From the NCBI GenBank assembly GCA_015222965.1, contig JADFWF010000333.1, positions 1 through 11,251 of the forward strand: 11,251 nucleotides of DNA, read 5' to 3'. Position numbers and translations under genes: made by a program. Of this stretch, positions 1 through 6,947 are shown piece by piece. The notes beneath the pieces are model-generated. The model made no database searches. It was not told the origin of the DNA and saw nothing but the letters and a program-made list of their open reading frames with translations. Numbering within the stretch: the first letter of the stretch is position 1; every line of letters begins with the position of its first letter. The stretch comes from Pseudomonadota bacterium. Its GTDB lineage: Bacteria; Pseudomonadota; Gammaproteobacteria; SZUA-229.

Positions 1-363
1 AATGGCGATGCAACTCCCAAGCCAATCGGTCATTTAGACACAACAGTACAATGCGATGTGTGTCACTCAACAAACGGCTGGGTACCAAGCATCTTCAGTC
101 ATGGTCCTTATCCTAACTACCCGGGGGACCATAGAAGAGACCCTGGATGTACGGGCTGTCATGGCAGCCCCATCGACAATACGCTTCCATATCCCCATCC
201 GGAATATGCACCTCTAACACGAGCTGCAGTCTATTGCGCTGCCTGTCATGCGGGTGATTTCGATCCAAAAGATAAACACATTGGCGGAGAAAGCGGTACT
301 GTCGAACAAAACAAGAATTGCGCTAGCAGTGGATGTCACAAAGTCTCTGAAAGTGAATTTTGA
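1..363 (+). CDS. Multihaem c-type cytochrome, C-terminal part (5' end outside window)
   Basis: The frame is open from base 1, so the gene begins upstream; the GTG at 58 falls inside the first haem motif and cannot be the true start. The visible 120 residues hold three CXXCH haem-attachment motifs (CDVCH at 18-22, CTGCH at 50-54, CAACH at 79-83) and a final CX4CH motif (C107, C112, H113), the spacing known from some cytochrome c3 haems. Further His residues (H11, H34, H44, H66, H93) could be distal ligands; the H-x(6)-CxxCH-x(4)-W-x(4)-F-x-H pattern at 11-34 is typical of repeat-built multihaem cytochromes. Such proteins are periplasmic or outer-surface electron carriers. The electron partner cannot be read from this fragment. 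It ends at TGA 361-363 and faces a second cytochrome gene on the other strand. Confidence 0.85.
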   Translation, partial: NGDATPKPIGHLDTTVQCDVCHSTNGWVPSIFSHGPYPNYPGDHRRDPGCTGCHGSPIDNTLPYPHPEYAPLTRAAVYCAACHAGDFDPKDKHIGGESGTVEQNKNCASSGCHKVSESEF

Positions 364-396
364 TGCTTGCAGAATGATCTAAACATCTGGTTAGCA

Positions 397-492
397 AACT
401 CACCGGGACTCACGATGTTTTAACCATCGTCACCAAATAGCAACCGTTATCAGAAATAACAGCAGGCATCACTGCTCTTATACCGGTGAGTT
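397..492. repeat. Cloverleaf-like inverted-repeat element between convergent genes
   Basis: A perfect 10-base inverted repeat (AACTCACCGG at 397-406, CCGGTGAGTT at 483-492) encloses three small hairpins: ACGATG/CATCGT (412-417/425-430), GTTAT/ATAAC (446-450/456-460) and AGCAG/CTGCT (461-465/472-476). It lies between two converging genes, where a palindromic repeat or bidirectional termination structure would fit. It does not have tRNA arm lengths. Function is unknown. Confidence 0.5.
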
Positions 493-495
493 ATT

Positions 496-756
496 TCAGC
501 TATTTTTTTGTGCTTCTCTTTTAACAATCAGACGCTGGTTGATCGGTCCCGCTGTCTTCAGATAAGCTTTAAGGGGAACGATTTCTTCAGGGTGTAATTG
601 CGCCTTTTTAAGCATTTTCGGTATGTGCTCTTTCCAGTTTTCCTCGGTAATTTCATCTACCTGCCTTGCCCCATGACACCGCGTACAAAAGTTCAGATAA
701 ATCTCGCGGCCTTGCCGGAGTTGAGCCGCTTCTTTTCCAGACAAACCATTAGCCAT
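496..756 (-). CDS. Small monohaem cytochrome c-like protein, signal peptide out of frame
   Basis: From the ATG at 756 this reads 86 residues with one haem-attachment motif (CTRCH, residues 24-28), preceded by a helix of the type EAAQLRQGREIYLNF seen at the start of class I cytochrome c domains, and ends with a basic tail. A longer reading from TTG at 837 adds 27 residues that look neither hydrophobic nor conserved. No signal peptide is in this frame, although haem attachment to c-type cytochromes happens in the periplasm. A well-placed ribosome binding site (AAGGA, 776-780 on the minus strand) instead serves an ATG at 767 in another frame that encodes MKKLWLMVCL, a good signal-peptide start. 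The gene is therefore probably an ancestrally exported cytochrome damaged by a deletion or frameshift. No Met ligand is obvious after the haem beyond M43. It converges with the multihaem cytochrome gene. Confidence 0.6.
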   Translation of the reverse strand: MANGLSGKEAAQLRQGREIYLNFCTRCHGARQVDEITEENWKEHIPKMLKKAQLHPEEIVPLKAYLKTAGPINQRLIVKREAQKNS

Positions 757-767
757 AGTTTTTTCAT
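693..767 (-). pseudogene. Orphaned signal-peptide start of the adjacent cytochrome c
   Basis: An ATG at 767 sits 8 bases after AAGGA and opens MKKLWLMVCL, a basic n-region followed by a short hydrophobic stretch. The frame then turns polar and stops after 24 residues, inside the cytochrome domain, which is read in the -1 frame relative to it. The hydrophobic core is too short and there is no AxA cleavage site, so a loss of roughly ten codons with a frame change after the h-region is the simplest explanation. A single sequencing error would not fully restore a normal signal peptide. Confidence 0.55.
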
Positions 768-1135
768 AGTTATTTTCCTTCGTTATAATTCTGCCCGATT
801 CACTCTCGGCGTCTATCCAAAAGCGCATCCTGAGCAAGTATATTATCTGCTAAAATTTTTTGATACCTGAACCAAAAACAAGCAGAAACAGAAAACAGGA
901 TCACGAATATTGTGCTCTGATAAATTGATCGCCCATTAATTTTTCATGAACACTTTCCTGCGAAAAGCTTTACACCTTAGCGGTAAGAATTTGCACATTT
1001 ACTTGCCCACTTCAATAGTGTGCATTTTGTTTTTAACTGCTAACCCAAAAGTTTTTTATATGGGTAAATTCTTATGTTCTAACAGTCTGTTTTACTAAAA
1101 TTATTAAGTGCCGGAAATCATTAAAAAAACCCAAC

Positions 1136-1144
1136 TTATCCACA
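1136..1144 (+). promoter_or_regulatory. DnaA box upstream of nrdA
   Basis: TTATCCACA is an exact match to the strong (R1-type) DnaA box. It lies 30 bases before the first NrdR box and 46 bases before the -35 hexamer. E. coli nrdAB is known to be controlled through DnaA boxes, so the site would link reductase expression to replication initiation. One match of nine bases can occur by chance; its position is what makes it credible. Confidence 0.7.
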
Positions 1145-1173
1145 GTTTTTCCGATATCTCTCCACCATTATAT

Positions 1174-1189
1174 ACACAATATATAGTGC
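1174..1189 (+). promoter_or_regulatory. NrdR box 1
   Basis: ACACAATATATAGTGC matches 15 of 16 positions of the NrdR consensus acaCwAtATaTwGtgt. NrdR is the dNTP/ATP-sensing repressor of ribonucleotide reductase genes and binds paired boxes. This box ends directly before the -35 hexamer. Confidence 0.9.
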
Positions 1190-1219
1190 TTGACTTAATA
1201 CCCGACCACATCCTATAGT
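1190..1219 (+). promoter_or_regulatory. Sigma70-like promoter of nrdA
   Basis: TTGACT (1190-1195) and TATAGT (1214-1219) are 18 bases apart and each match the sigma70 hexamers at five of six positions. The -35 lies between the two NrdR boxes and the -10 inside the second. Transcription would start near 1227, leaving a leader of about 60 bases. Confidence 0.75.
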
Positions 1220-1221
1220 AT
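1206..1221 (+). promoter_or_regulatory. NrdR box 2 (degenerate)
   Basis: CCACATCCTATAGTAT matches 11 of 16 consensus positions and lies 32 bases from box 1, about three helical turns, the usual spacing of paired NrdR boxes. It covers the -10 hexamer, so NrdR binding would block RNA polymerase. Confidence 0.75.
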
Positions 1222-1288
1222 CCTGCATAAAAACCCTGCAAGAGAACAGGGCACCAAAAAAACTAGCAAACCATCAGCAGGACGGGCA

Positions 1289-4207
1289 ATGCAAACAAAT
1301 ACACCAAAGCAAGACTCCAACAACCCCGAATTAACTCAAACCAGCTCAAACATTACAGCAGTAGATACAAACAGCATCGCGGCAACTGCACCAGGCCAGT
1401 TCCGTGTCATCCGACGTAATGGCAAAGTCACCACATTTGACGGCGAGAAAATTTCCATCGCGATGACAAAAGCGTTCCTGGCAGTAGAAGGCGGCAACGC
1501 GGCTGCAAGTAATCGTATTCACGAGATCGTAAAAGATCTGACCGAGCAGGTTAGTTATGCCCTGACCCGACGCATCCCTGATGGCGGCACTTTTCATATC
1601 GAAGATATTCAGGATCAGGTTGAACTCGCACTGATGCGTGGCGGCCACCAGCAGATATCACGCGCTTATGTGATCTATCGTAATGAACACGCAAAAGCGC
1701 GCGAACAGGAAGATGAACTAAAACAGCCAAACGATACAACAAACCCTACGAGCAACATCAACGTAACACTGGAAGATGGAAGCATCCAAACTCTGGATAG
1801 CAATCGTCTGCATGCCATCGTCAGCGAAGCCTGTGAAGGTCTAAAAGATGTCGATGCAAAAGCTATCCTGGATGATACCGAACGCAACCTGTTTGATGGT
1901 GTACCCGAGAAAGATGTGGCCCGTATGTTAGTCATGAGCGCGCGCACGCTGATCGAAAAACAGCCAGACTACTGTTACGCTGCATCACGCTTATTACTCG
2001 ATGACATGCGCACCGAAGCACTCAGTTTCGTCCATAACATCCACTGCAGTGCAACGCAGACTGAAATGCAGACACAATATGTCAGCTACTTCGATGCTTA
2101 CATCAAACGCGCAATCGATATCGAGTTACTCGACCCGCGCCTGGCTGAATATGACCTCGAATACCTGGGTAAACAACTGGATGCATCGCGTGACCACCAG
2201 TTCACCTACCTCGGCCTGCAAACACTGTACGACCGTTACTTCATCCACTCTGAAGACACCCGTTTTGAATTGCCACAGGCATTTTTTATGCGCGTTGCAA
2301 TGGGCCTGGCGCTGAACGAGATCAACCGTGAAGAAAGTGCTGTCGAGTTCTACCGTCTGCTGTCTTCATTTGATTTCATGAGTTCGACGCCAACACTGTT
2401 CAATTCAGGCACACTGCGTCCGCAGCTTTCAAGCTGTTACTTAACAACGGTACCTGATGACCTGGAGGGCATCTTTGGCTCGATCAAAGATGACGCCATG
2501 CTGTCAAAATATGCCGGCGGTCTGGGCAATGACTGGACACGCGTTCGCGGCATGGGTGCACACATCAAAGGCACCAACGGTAAATCGCAGGGCGTCGTTC
2601 CATTCCTGAAAGTTGCTAACGATACCGCTGTTGCAGTCAACCAGGGCGGTAAACGCAAAGGTGCGATGTGTGCCTATCTGGAAAGCTGGCACATCGATAT
2701 CGAAGAATTTTTGGACCTGCGTAAAAACACCGGTGATGATCGTCGCCGTACCCACGACATGAACACCGCCAACTGGATTCCAGACCTGTTCATGAAACGT
2801 GTTGCTGAAGACAAAGAGTGGACACTGTTCACTCCAAATGAAACACCCGACCTGCATGAACTGTATGGCAATAAATTCGAAAAAGCCTACGTTGCCTACG
2901 AGAAGAAAGCAGCCAATGGCGAGATGCGCGTTCATAAAACACTGAAGGCTGCAACACTGTGGCGCAAGATGATCAGCATGCTGTTCGAAACCGGTCACCC
3001 ATGGGTCACATTTAAAGATCCTTGTAACCTGCGTTACAGCAACCAGCATGTCGGCGTGGTACACAGCTCAAACCTGTGCACCGAGATCATGCTGCACACT
3101 AATGATCAGGAGATCGCCGTATGTAATCTTGGCTCAGTGAACCTGCCTGCGCACATCAACGAAAATGGCCTTGATACCGAAAAGCTTGAGCGAACTATCA
3201 ACACTGCTATACGCATGTTAGATAACGTCATCGACTACAACTTCTACAGCGTACCTGAAGCACGCGACTCGAACCTGCGTCATCGCCCAATAGGCATGGG
3301 TGTCATGGGTTTCCAGGACGCACTGTATAAACAGCGTGTGCCTTACGCTACGGAAGAAGCCGTTGAGTTTGCCGACCGCACCATGGAAGCTATCAGTTAC
3401 TACGCGATCAAAGCGTCAACTGATCTCGCTGAAGAACGTGGCCGTTATTCCTCTTTCGAAGGTTCACTGTGGAGCAAAGGTATCCTGCCTATCGACTCAC
3501 TGGATTATCTTGCGGAAGGTCGCGGTAATTATCTGGAAGTTGATCGCAGCCATACCTTTGACTGGGACTCTCTACGTGACCGCGTGCAGAAAGTCGGCAT
3601 GCGTAATTCGAACACCATGGCAATTGCGCCTACCGCTACCATTTCGAATATCTGCGGTGTCAGTCAATCTATCGAACCGACATACCAGAACCTGTTCGTT
3701 AAATCGAATCTGTCCGGTGAATTCACCGTGGTAAACCCCTACCTGATCAGCGATCTGCGCGAACGAGGATTGTGGGACGAAGTCATGTCGAATGACCTTA
3801 AATACTACGATGGCAGCGTACAACAGATAGACCGCATACCTGAAGATCTGAAAACACTGTACCAGACCGCCTTCGAACTTGATGCGCGCTGGCTGGTAGA
3901 AGCCGCTTCACGTCGCCAGAAGTGGATCGATCAGGGACAGTCATTAAATCTGTACATGTCTGAACCAAACGGTCAGAAACTGGATGCACTGTACAAACTG
4001 GCCTGGGTTCGTGGTTTAAAAACCACTTACTACCTGCGCTCTATGGGTGCAACCCATGTTGAAAAATCTACCATGGACAGCAGTCGCGGCAGCGGTCTGA
4101 ATGCAGTAGGGAACGAGATGGCCGCGACAGCAGCAGAAGCAACATCCGGCTCTTCAGCACCTAAGGCCTGCTCGATACTGGACCCGGACTGCGATGCTTG
4201 TCAGTAA
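1289..4207 (+). CDS. nrdA: Ribonucleoside-diphosphate reductase class Ia, alpha subunit
   Basis: This is the large catalytic subunit, which reduces ribonucleoside diphosphates to deoxyribonucleotides in the cytosol together with NrdB. After a polar N-terminus of about 37 residues there are two ATP-cone domains (about 38-138 and 157-245), as in Pseudomonas aeruginosa NrdA, where only the first is known to be functional. The ten-stranded barrel follows, with the redox cysteine pair at C383 (SSCYL) and C612 (VCNLG), the thiyl-radical cysteine C597 within NLCTE (N595, E599), the loop MGMRNSNTMAIAPTATIS near 769-786, and the radical-transfer tyrosines Y914 and Y915. The C-terminal tail carries C961, C968 and C971, the swinging cysteines that take reducing power from thioredoxin or glutaredoxin. 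At 972 residues it is longer than E. coli NrdA (761), mainly because of the extra ATP-cone and linkers. AGGA at 1279-1282 supports the ATG at 1289. Confidence 0.97.
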   Translation: MQTNTPKQDSNNPELTQTSSNITAVDTNSIAATAPGQFRVIRRNGKVTTFDGEKISIAMTKAFLAVEGGNAAASNRIHEIVKDLTEQVSYALTRRIPDGGTFHIEDIQDQVELALMRGGHQQISRAYVIYRNEHAKAREQEDELKQPNDTTNPTSNINVTLEDGSIQTLDSNRLHAIVSEACEGLKDVDAKAILDDTERNLFDGVPEKDVARMLVMSARTLIEKQPDYCYAASRLLLDDMRTEALSFVHNIHCSATQTEMQTQYVSYFDAYIKRAIDIELLDPRLAEYDLEYLGKQLDASRDHQFTYLGLQTLYDRYFIHSEDTRFELPQAFFMRVAMGLALNEINREESAVEFYRLLSSFDFMSSTPTLFNSGTLRPQLSSCYLTTVPDDLEGIFGSIKDDAMLSKYAGGLGNDWTRVRGMGAHIKGTNGKSQGVVPFLKVANDTAVAVNQGGKRKGAMCAYLESWHIDIEEFLDLRKNTGDDRRRTHDMNTANWIPDLFMKRVAEDKEWTLFTPNETPDLHELYGNKFEKAYVAYEKKAANGEMRVHKTLKAATLWRKMISMLFETGHPWVTFKDPCNLRYSNQHVGVVHSSNLCTEIMLHTNDQEIAVCNLGSVNLPAHINENGLDTEKLERTINTAIRMLDNVIDYNFYSVPEARDSNLRHRPIGMGVMGFQDALYKQRVPYATEEAVEFADRTMEAISYYAIKASTDLAEERGRYSSFEGSLWSKGILPIDSLDYLAEGRGNYLEVDRSHTFDWDSLRDRVQKVGMRNSNTMAIAPTATISNICGVSQSIEPTYQNLFVKSNLSGEFTVVNPYLISDLRERGLWDEVMSNDLKYYDGSVQQIDRIPEDLKTLYQTAFELDARWLVEAASRRQKWIDQGQSLNLYMSEPNGQKLDALYKLAWVRGLKTTYYLRSMGATHVEKSTMDSSRGSGLNAVGNEMAATAAEATSGSSAPKACSILDPDCDACQ

Positions 4208-4213
4208 AAAACA

Positions 4214-4241
4214 ATGAAAAATGAAAAACGAAAAGTGAAAA
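4214..4241 (+). repeat. Heptamer tandem array, consensus RYGAAAA, four units
   Basis: Four contiguous 7-base units differ only in their first two bases, starting 6 bases after the nrdA stop codon. No inverted partner is visible in this spacer. It shares its 7-base period, but not its sequence, with arrays at 6251, 9514 and 10933. Confidence 0.65.
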
Positions 4242-4336
4242 ATTGGTAAAACAACTAACTCACAACTTTAAAAACAACATAAAGCGTAACGAGAAATAGA
4301 ATATAAAAAAATAATAAAAACAAAGGGGTGGCTGAC

Positions 4337-4573
4337 GTGAACCAGTATATTAAGTTAAAGCTGGATGGACTGAACAAAGTTTTTAACGACTTACCATTTC
4401 ATAAACATCAAACAAACCGGAATGAGATGGCACATTTTTGCGAACACGATGGTATCTGTATATGTTTTACACAAGCTAGAAGCACATGGCATGCATTAGC
4501 ACCATGCGCCTTAAAACCCTGGTGGCTGTTTTTGAAGCCATCAAGAATGAACCCGCTGCGCCGTAACAAGTAA
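4337..4573 (+). CDS. Possible small protein between nrdA and nrdB, unrecognised
   Basis: A GTG at 4337 preceded by AAAGGGG (4322-4328) opens 78 residues rich in Cys, His and Trp (C36, C42, C44, C59; a WW pair near 64) with a basic C-terminus. A second GTG at 4328 overlaps the presumed ribosome binding site and is less likely. I do not recognise a family. The composition is unusual for a stable domain, and no signal peptide or membrane segment is clear. It lies in the 441-base gap of an operon whose genes are normally nearly adjacent, so it would be co-transcribed with nrdA and nrdB. A small hairpin (GCTGC/GCAGC, 4604-4617) follows it. It may equally be a chance ORF in spacer DNA. Confidence 0.3.
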   Translation: MNQYIKLKLDGLNKVFNDLPFHKHQTNRNEMAHFCEHDGICICFTQARSTWHALAPCALKPWWLFLKPSRMNPLRRNK

Positions 4574-4648
4574 AGCAAAAAGAAAAATAAAATAACAAAA
4601 AACGCTGCCTAAGCAGCAAAAATAACAGAAACAATTGAGGTAAAAAAA

Positions 4649-6037
4649 ATGCTTAACAACTGGGATGATCCTTTTGCACAATTTGCTAATAAAAATAACA
4701 ATACTGCTAATGCAACAAGCCAGACCAGTCAAACTAGCCAGGCGTCAAACGATGTCGTTGAGCAGAGCGTAAATAAACAGTTTATCGAACAGGCTGAAGC
4801 ACCTCAAACTGCGACAGAAAACACTGCTTCCACTCAGCAGGCGGAGACAGCACAAACTATCACCAAAACACCACACGCAGGTGATGGCATCGTCAGCAAT
4901 GAGCAGCTGATGGCAACGGCCGGTGCAGCACCACAGGTAAACCCGGTCCTCGAAGATATCCCACAACAGACTGACGCTGACTTAACCGGCACCGGTCTGG
5001 AAGAGATCGAGATGGGCGCATCACGCATCCAGGTCGATGACAAAAAGATCATCAACTGCCGCGCCGACTTAAATCAACTGGTACCTTTCAAATACGACTG
5101 GGCATGGCAGAAGTACCTGGACGGTTGCGCCAATCACTGGATGCCGCAGGAGATCAACATGACCGCTGACCTGGCGTTATGGCGTGACCCTAACGGCCTG
5201 ACCGAAGATGAGCGCACTGTCATCAAACGTAACCTCGGTTTTTTCTCCAGCGCCGATTCACTGGTCGCTAACAATCTGGTTCTGGCAGTTTACCGCCATA
5301 TTACCAATCCCGAGTGCCGTCAGTATCTGCTGCGTCAATCTTTCGAAGAAGCCGTCCATACCCATGCTTATCAGTACTGCGTTGAATCATTAGGGCTGGA
5401 CGAAGGCGAAATATTTAATATGTACCGCGAACTGCCCGCCGTTGCACGTAAAGCAGAATGGGCATTACCATTCACACAACATCTTGCCGATCCAAATTTC
5501 CAGACCGGTACACCGGAAAACGACCAGAAACTGTTACGTGAATTAATCGCTTTCTACGTCGTGTTCGAAGGCATCTTCTTCTACGTTGGATTCACCCAGA
5601 TATTATCGATGGGACGTCGCAACAAGATGACCGGTGTCGCTGAACAGTTCCAATATATCTTGCGCGATGAATCTATGCACATGAACTTTGGTATCGATGT
5701 TATCAATCAGATCAAAATCGAGAACCCGCATCTATGGAGTGGTGAGTTCCAGCAGGAGATGGTAGATCTTATCCGCGAAGCAGTTGAGATCGAAACGCAG
5801 TACGCGCGTGATACAATGCCACGCGGTATCCTGGGTCTGAATGCACCGATGTTTGAAGAGTACTTACAGTTCATCGCAAACCGCCGCTGCTCACAGATCG
5901 GCCTGCCTGAACAATACCAGGGCGTCAGTAATCCATTCCCATGGATGTCTGAAGTACTGGACCTTAAGAAAGAGAAAAACTTTTTTGAAACCCGCGTTAC
6001 CGAATATCAGACCGGTGGCGCACTGAGTTGGGATTAA
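4649..6037 (+). CDS. nrdB: Ribonucleoside-diphosphate reductase class Ia, beta subunit
   Basis: This is the radical-generating subunit. Its diiron ligands fit D203, E234, H237, E307, E341 and H344, and the radical tyrosine is Y241, four residues after H237 (EEAVHTHAY). The C-terminal tail that docks on NrdA is present, with Y453 in VTEYQTGG as the likely equivalent of E. coli Y356. The protein has 462 residues against 376 in E. coli. The excess is at the N-terminus: a short motif ([12 protein letters not shown]) like the MLSWDEF start of Pseudomonas NrdB, then a Thr/Gln/Ala/Asn-rich, probably disordered linker to about residue 115, including a tripeptide repeat SQT-SQT-SQA near 24-32. GAGG at 4637-4640 supports the ATG. 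No clear promoter of its own was seen, so transcription from the nrdA promoter is likely. Confidence 0.96.
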   Translation: MLNNWDDPFAQFANKNNNTANATSQTSQTSQASNDVVEQSVNKQFIEQAEAPQTATENTASTQQAETAQTITKTPHAGDGIVSNEQLMATAGAAPQVNPVLEDIPQQTDADLTGTGLEEIEMGASRIQVDDKKIINCRADLNQLVPFKYDWAWQKYLDGCANHWMPQEINMTADLALWRDPNGLTEDERTVIKRNLGFFSSADSLVANNLVLAVYRHITNPECRQYLLRQSFEEAVHTHAYQYCVESLGLDEGEIFNMYRELPAVARKAEWALPFTQHLADPNFQTGTPENDQKLLRELIAFYVVFEGIFFYVGFTQILSMGRRNKMTGVAEQFQYILRDESMHMNFGIDVINQIKIENPHLWSGEFQQEMVDLIREAVEIETQYARDTMPRGILGLNAPMFEEYLQFIANRRCSQIGLPEQYQGVSNPFPWMSEVLDLKKEKNFFETRVTEYQTGGALSWD

Positions 6038-6143
6038 TATGTACTGAGATTAATAATAATAATAAAAAAGACACTCACTACACGCACTTATGTGTAAGTA
6101 GAATTGGATATAAAAATAAGCCTTGGAGGCTGGAGTGAATCTT

Positions 6144-6172
6144 AAAGGCGGTGATTTATCACCGCCTTTTTT
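6144..6172 (+). terminator. Rho-independent terminator of nrdAB
   Basis: An 8-base GC-rich stem (GGCGGTGA 6147-6154, TCACCGCC 6159-6166), extended by three A-T pairs, has a TTTA loop and runs into six T residues (6167-6172). It lies 107 bases after the nrdB stop. A smaller hairpin AGCCT-TGG-AGGCT (6119-6131) precedes it. Confidence 0.92.
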
Positions 6173-6240
6173 ATTTATAACTCAATTCAGACTTGAGCTG
6201 ATACTGTTTGCCAGGCAGCAGATGACTGCAACTGAGCCTT

Positions 6241-6367
6241 AAGAGAAGTTGGCAGTTTGCAGTTGGCAGTCATCAGTTAAAAACAAAAAGACTAAAAACC
6301 TGTGTTCTCAGCGGCGTAGACGATGGGGTTTGCTTTTACTGCCAACTGATAACTGCCAACTTCTCTT
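6241..6367. repeat. Inverted-repeat element with heptamer-built arms
   Basis: Two 30-base arms (6241-6270 and 6338-6367) are inverted copies with two mismatches, around a 67-base centre. The left arm and its continuation (6251-6278) consist of four 7-base units sharing a CAGT core, and the right arm (6338-6358) has three such units on the other strand. The centre holds no gene. This element and flanking AT-rich sequence fill the 454 bases between nrdB and the next gene, along with the nrdB terminator and the FNR-like box. Confidence 0.75.
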
Positions 6368-6464
6368 CCTGACCGATAGCTGCCACTCAGATACAGAAAT
6401 GTTGCTCATGTCATGTTTACAGAACACCAACGGCAGTATAAAGTAGACTCATTCAAACATAAAC

Positions 6465-6478
6465 TTGATATATATCAA
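6465..6478. promoter_or_regulatory. FNR/ANR-type operator
   Basis: TTGATATATATCAA is a perfect palindrome matching the FNR consensus TTGATNNNNATCAA at every defined base. FNR-family regulators sense oxygen through an iron-sulfur cluster. The centre (6471.5) is only 20 bases before the likely ATG at 6492, too close for class II activation at -41.5 of that gene, so repression or a different start is implied. Confidence 0.65.
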
Positions 6479-6491
6479 TAATTTACATCAC

Positions 6492-6896
6492 ATGCTCGAA
6501 TATATTTTCTTCAACAAAAAAACCTGCCATTTATTCGAAAAATCTGCCATATCGTCAGGAATTACGCCTATAATCGACTGTGCAGATGATTGTTTTACAG
6601 TTAGACTGCCTGAAGATTTGGACGAAGTTATTCTGGAAAAACTGGAAGATTACTACGACGAATTAATGGATATGGACAGGTCGCTTGCCGAACAACAGGA
6701 TGACTCAACCGATAATATCCATGCTGCAGGTATCAACATACGCCTGAAAGATGGCCGTTATGTTTATGCCAGTGTGTCGCCGGAACTGTTGAACAAGGTG
6801 ATGCAAAGTATCAGTACGGATGAACTGAATACTTTAGTTTGTGCCATTACGGAAGCAGTAGAAGACCCTGATGAAAATAGCCTTTGCCAACGCTAG
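6492..6896 (+). CDS. Conserved hypothetical acidic protein
   Basis: From the ATG at 6492 it has 134 residues. A TTG start at 6465 would lie inside the FNR-like palindrome and is unlikely. The protein is soluble and strongly acidic in the middle (DLDEVILEKLEDYYDELMDMD, about 46-66), with a possible glycine/β segment AAGINIRLKDGRYVYASVSPELL and a C-terminus ending in DPDENSLCQR. It resembles, from memory, an uncharacterised gammaproteobacterial family beginning MLEYVFF with the same HAAG-(x)-LKDGR core; no function is known to me. There is no signal peptide. No strong ribosome binding site precedes the ATG. A 44-residue membrane peptide gene follows after 51 bases and a DUF389 gene after that, so the three may share a transcript. 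Confidence 0.75.
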   Translation: MLEYIFFNKKTCHLFEKSAISSGITPIIDCADDCFTVRLPEDLDEVILEKLEDYYDELMDMDRSLAEQQDDSTDNIHAAGINIRLKDGRYVYASVSPELLNKVMQSISTDELNTLVCAITEAVEDPDENSLCQR

Positions 6897-6947
6897 TCAA
6901 TTGGTAACAGCAACGTCAGGAACGTACCACTTATTGCGGAGTATTGA

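Larger units (their letters stand above)
838..1288. other. Long AT-rich spacer containing the nrdA control region
   Basis: The right half holds the DnaA box, two NrdR boxes and the nrdA promoter listed separately. The left half (838-1130) holds no convincing gene. A GTG-started 34-residue minus-strand reading (904-800) has a membrane-like start, and an ATG-started 50-residue plus-strand reading (946-1098) has a weak hydrophobic patch, but neither has a ribosome binding site. Confidence 0.6.

Noticed and set aside
58..60. GTG as start of the first cytochrome
   Set aside because: It is the Val codon inside the CDVCH haem motif, and the frame is open to base 1.
598..870. Plus-strand 90-residue reading over the small cytochrome
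   Set aside because: It is antisense to the cytochrome-encoding frame with its haem motif, and has no family features.
924..938. FNR-like TTGAT...ATTAA sequence upstream of nrdA
   Set aside because: The half-sites are spaced by five bases instead of four and the second half is imperfect.
946..1098. ATG-started 50-residue plus-strand reading in the spacer upstream of nrdA
   Set aside because: It has no ribosome binding site, weak hydrophobicity and no recognisable features, and lies in AT-rich regulatory DNA.
2504..3064. 186-residue minus-strand reading inside nrdA
   Set aside because: It is a shadow of the nrdA coding frame, with composition explained by the opposite strand.
4604..4617. 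GCTGC/GCAGC hairpin before nrdB as a terminator
   Set aside because: The stem has five pairs and is followed by A residues on the plus strand, so it is not a plus-strand terminator.
6249..6446. 65-residue reading across the 6241-6367 inverted repeat
   Set aside because: It runs through palindromic repeat DNA, has no ribosome binding site and shows repeat-derived composition.
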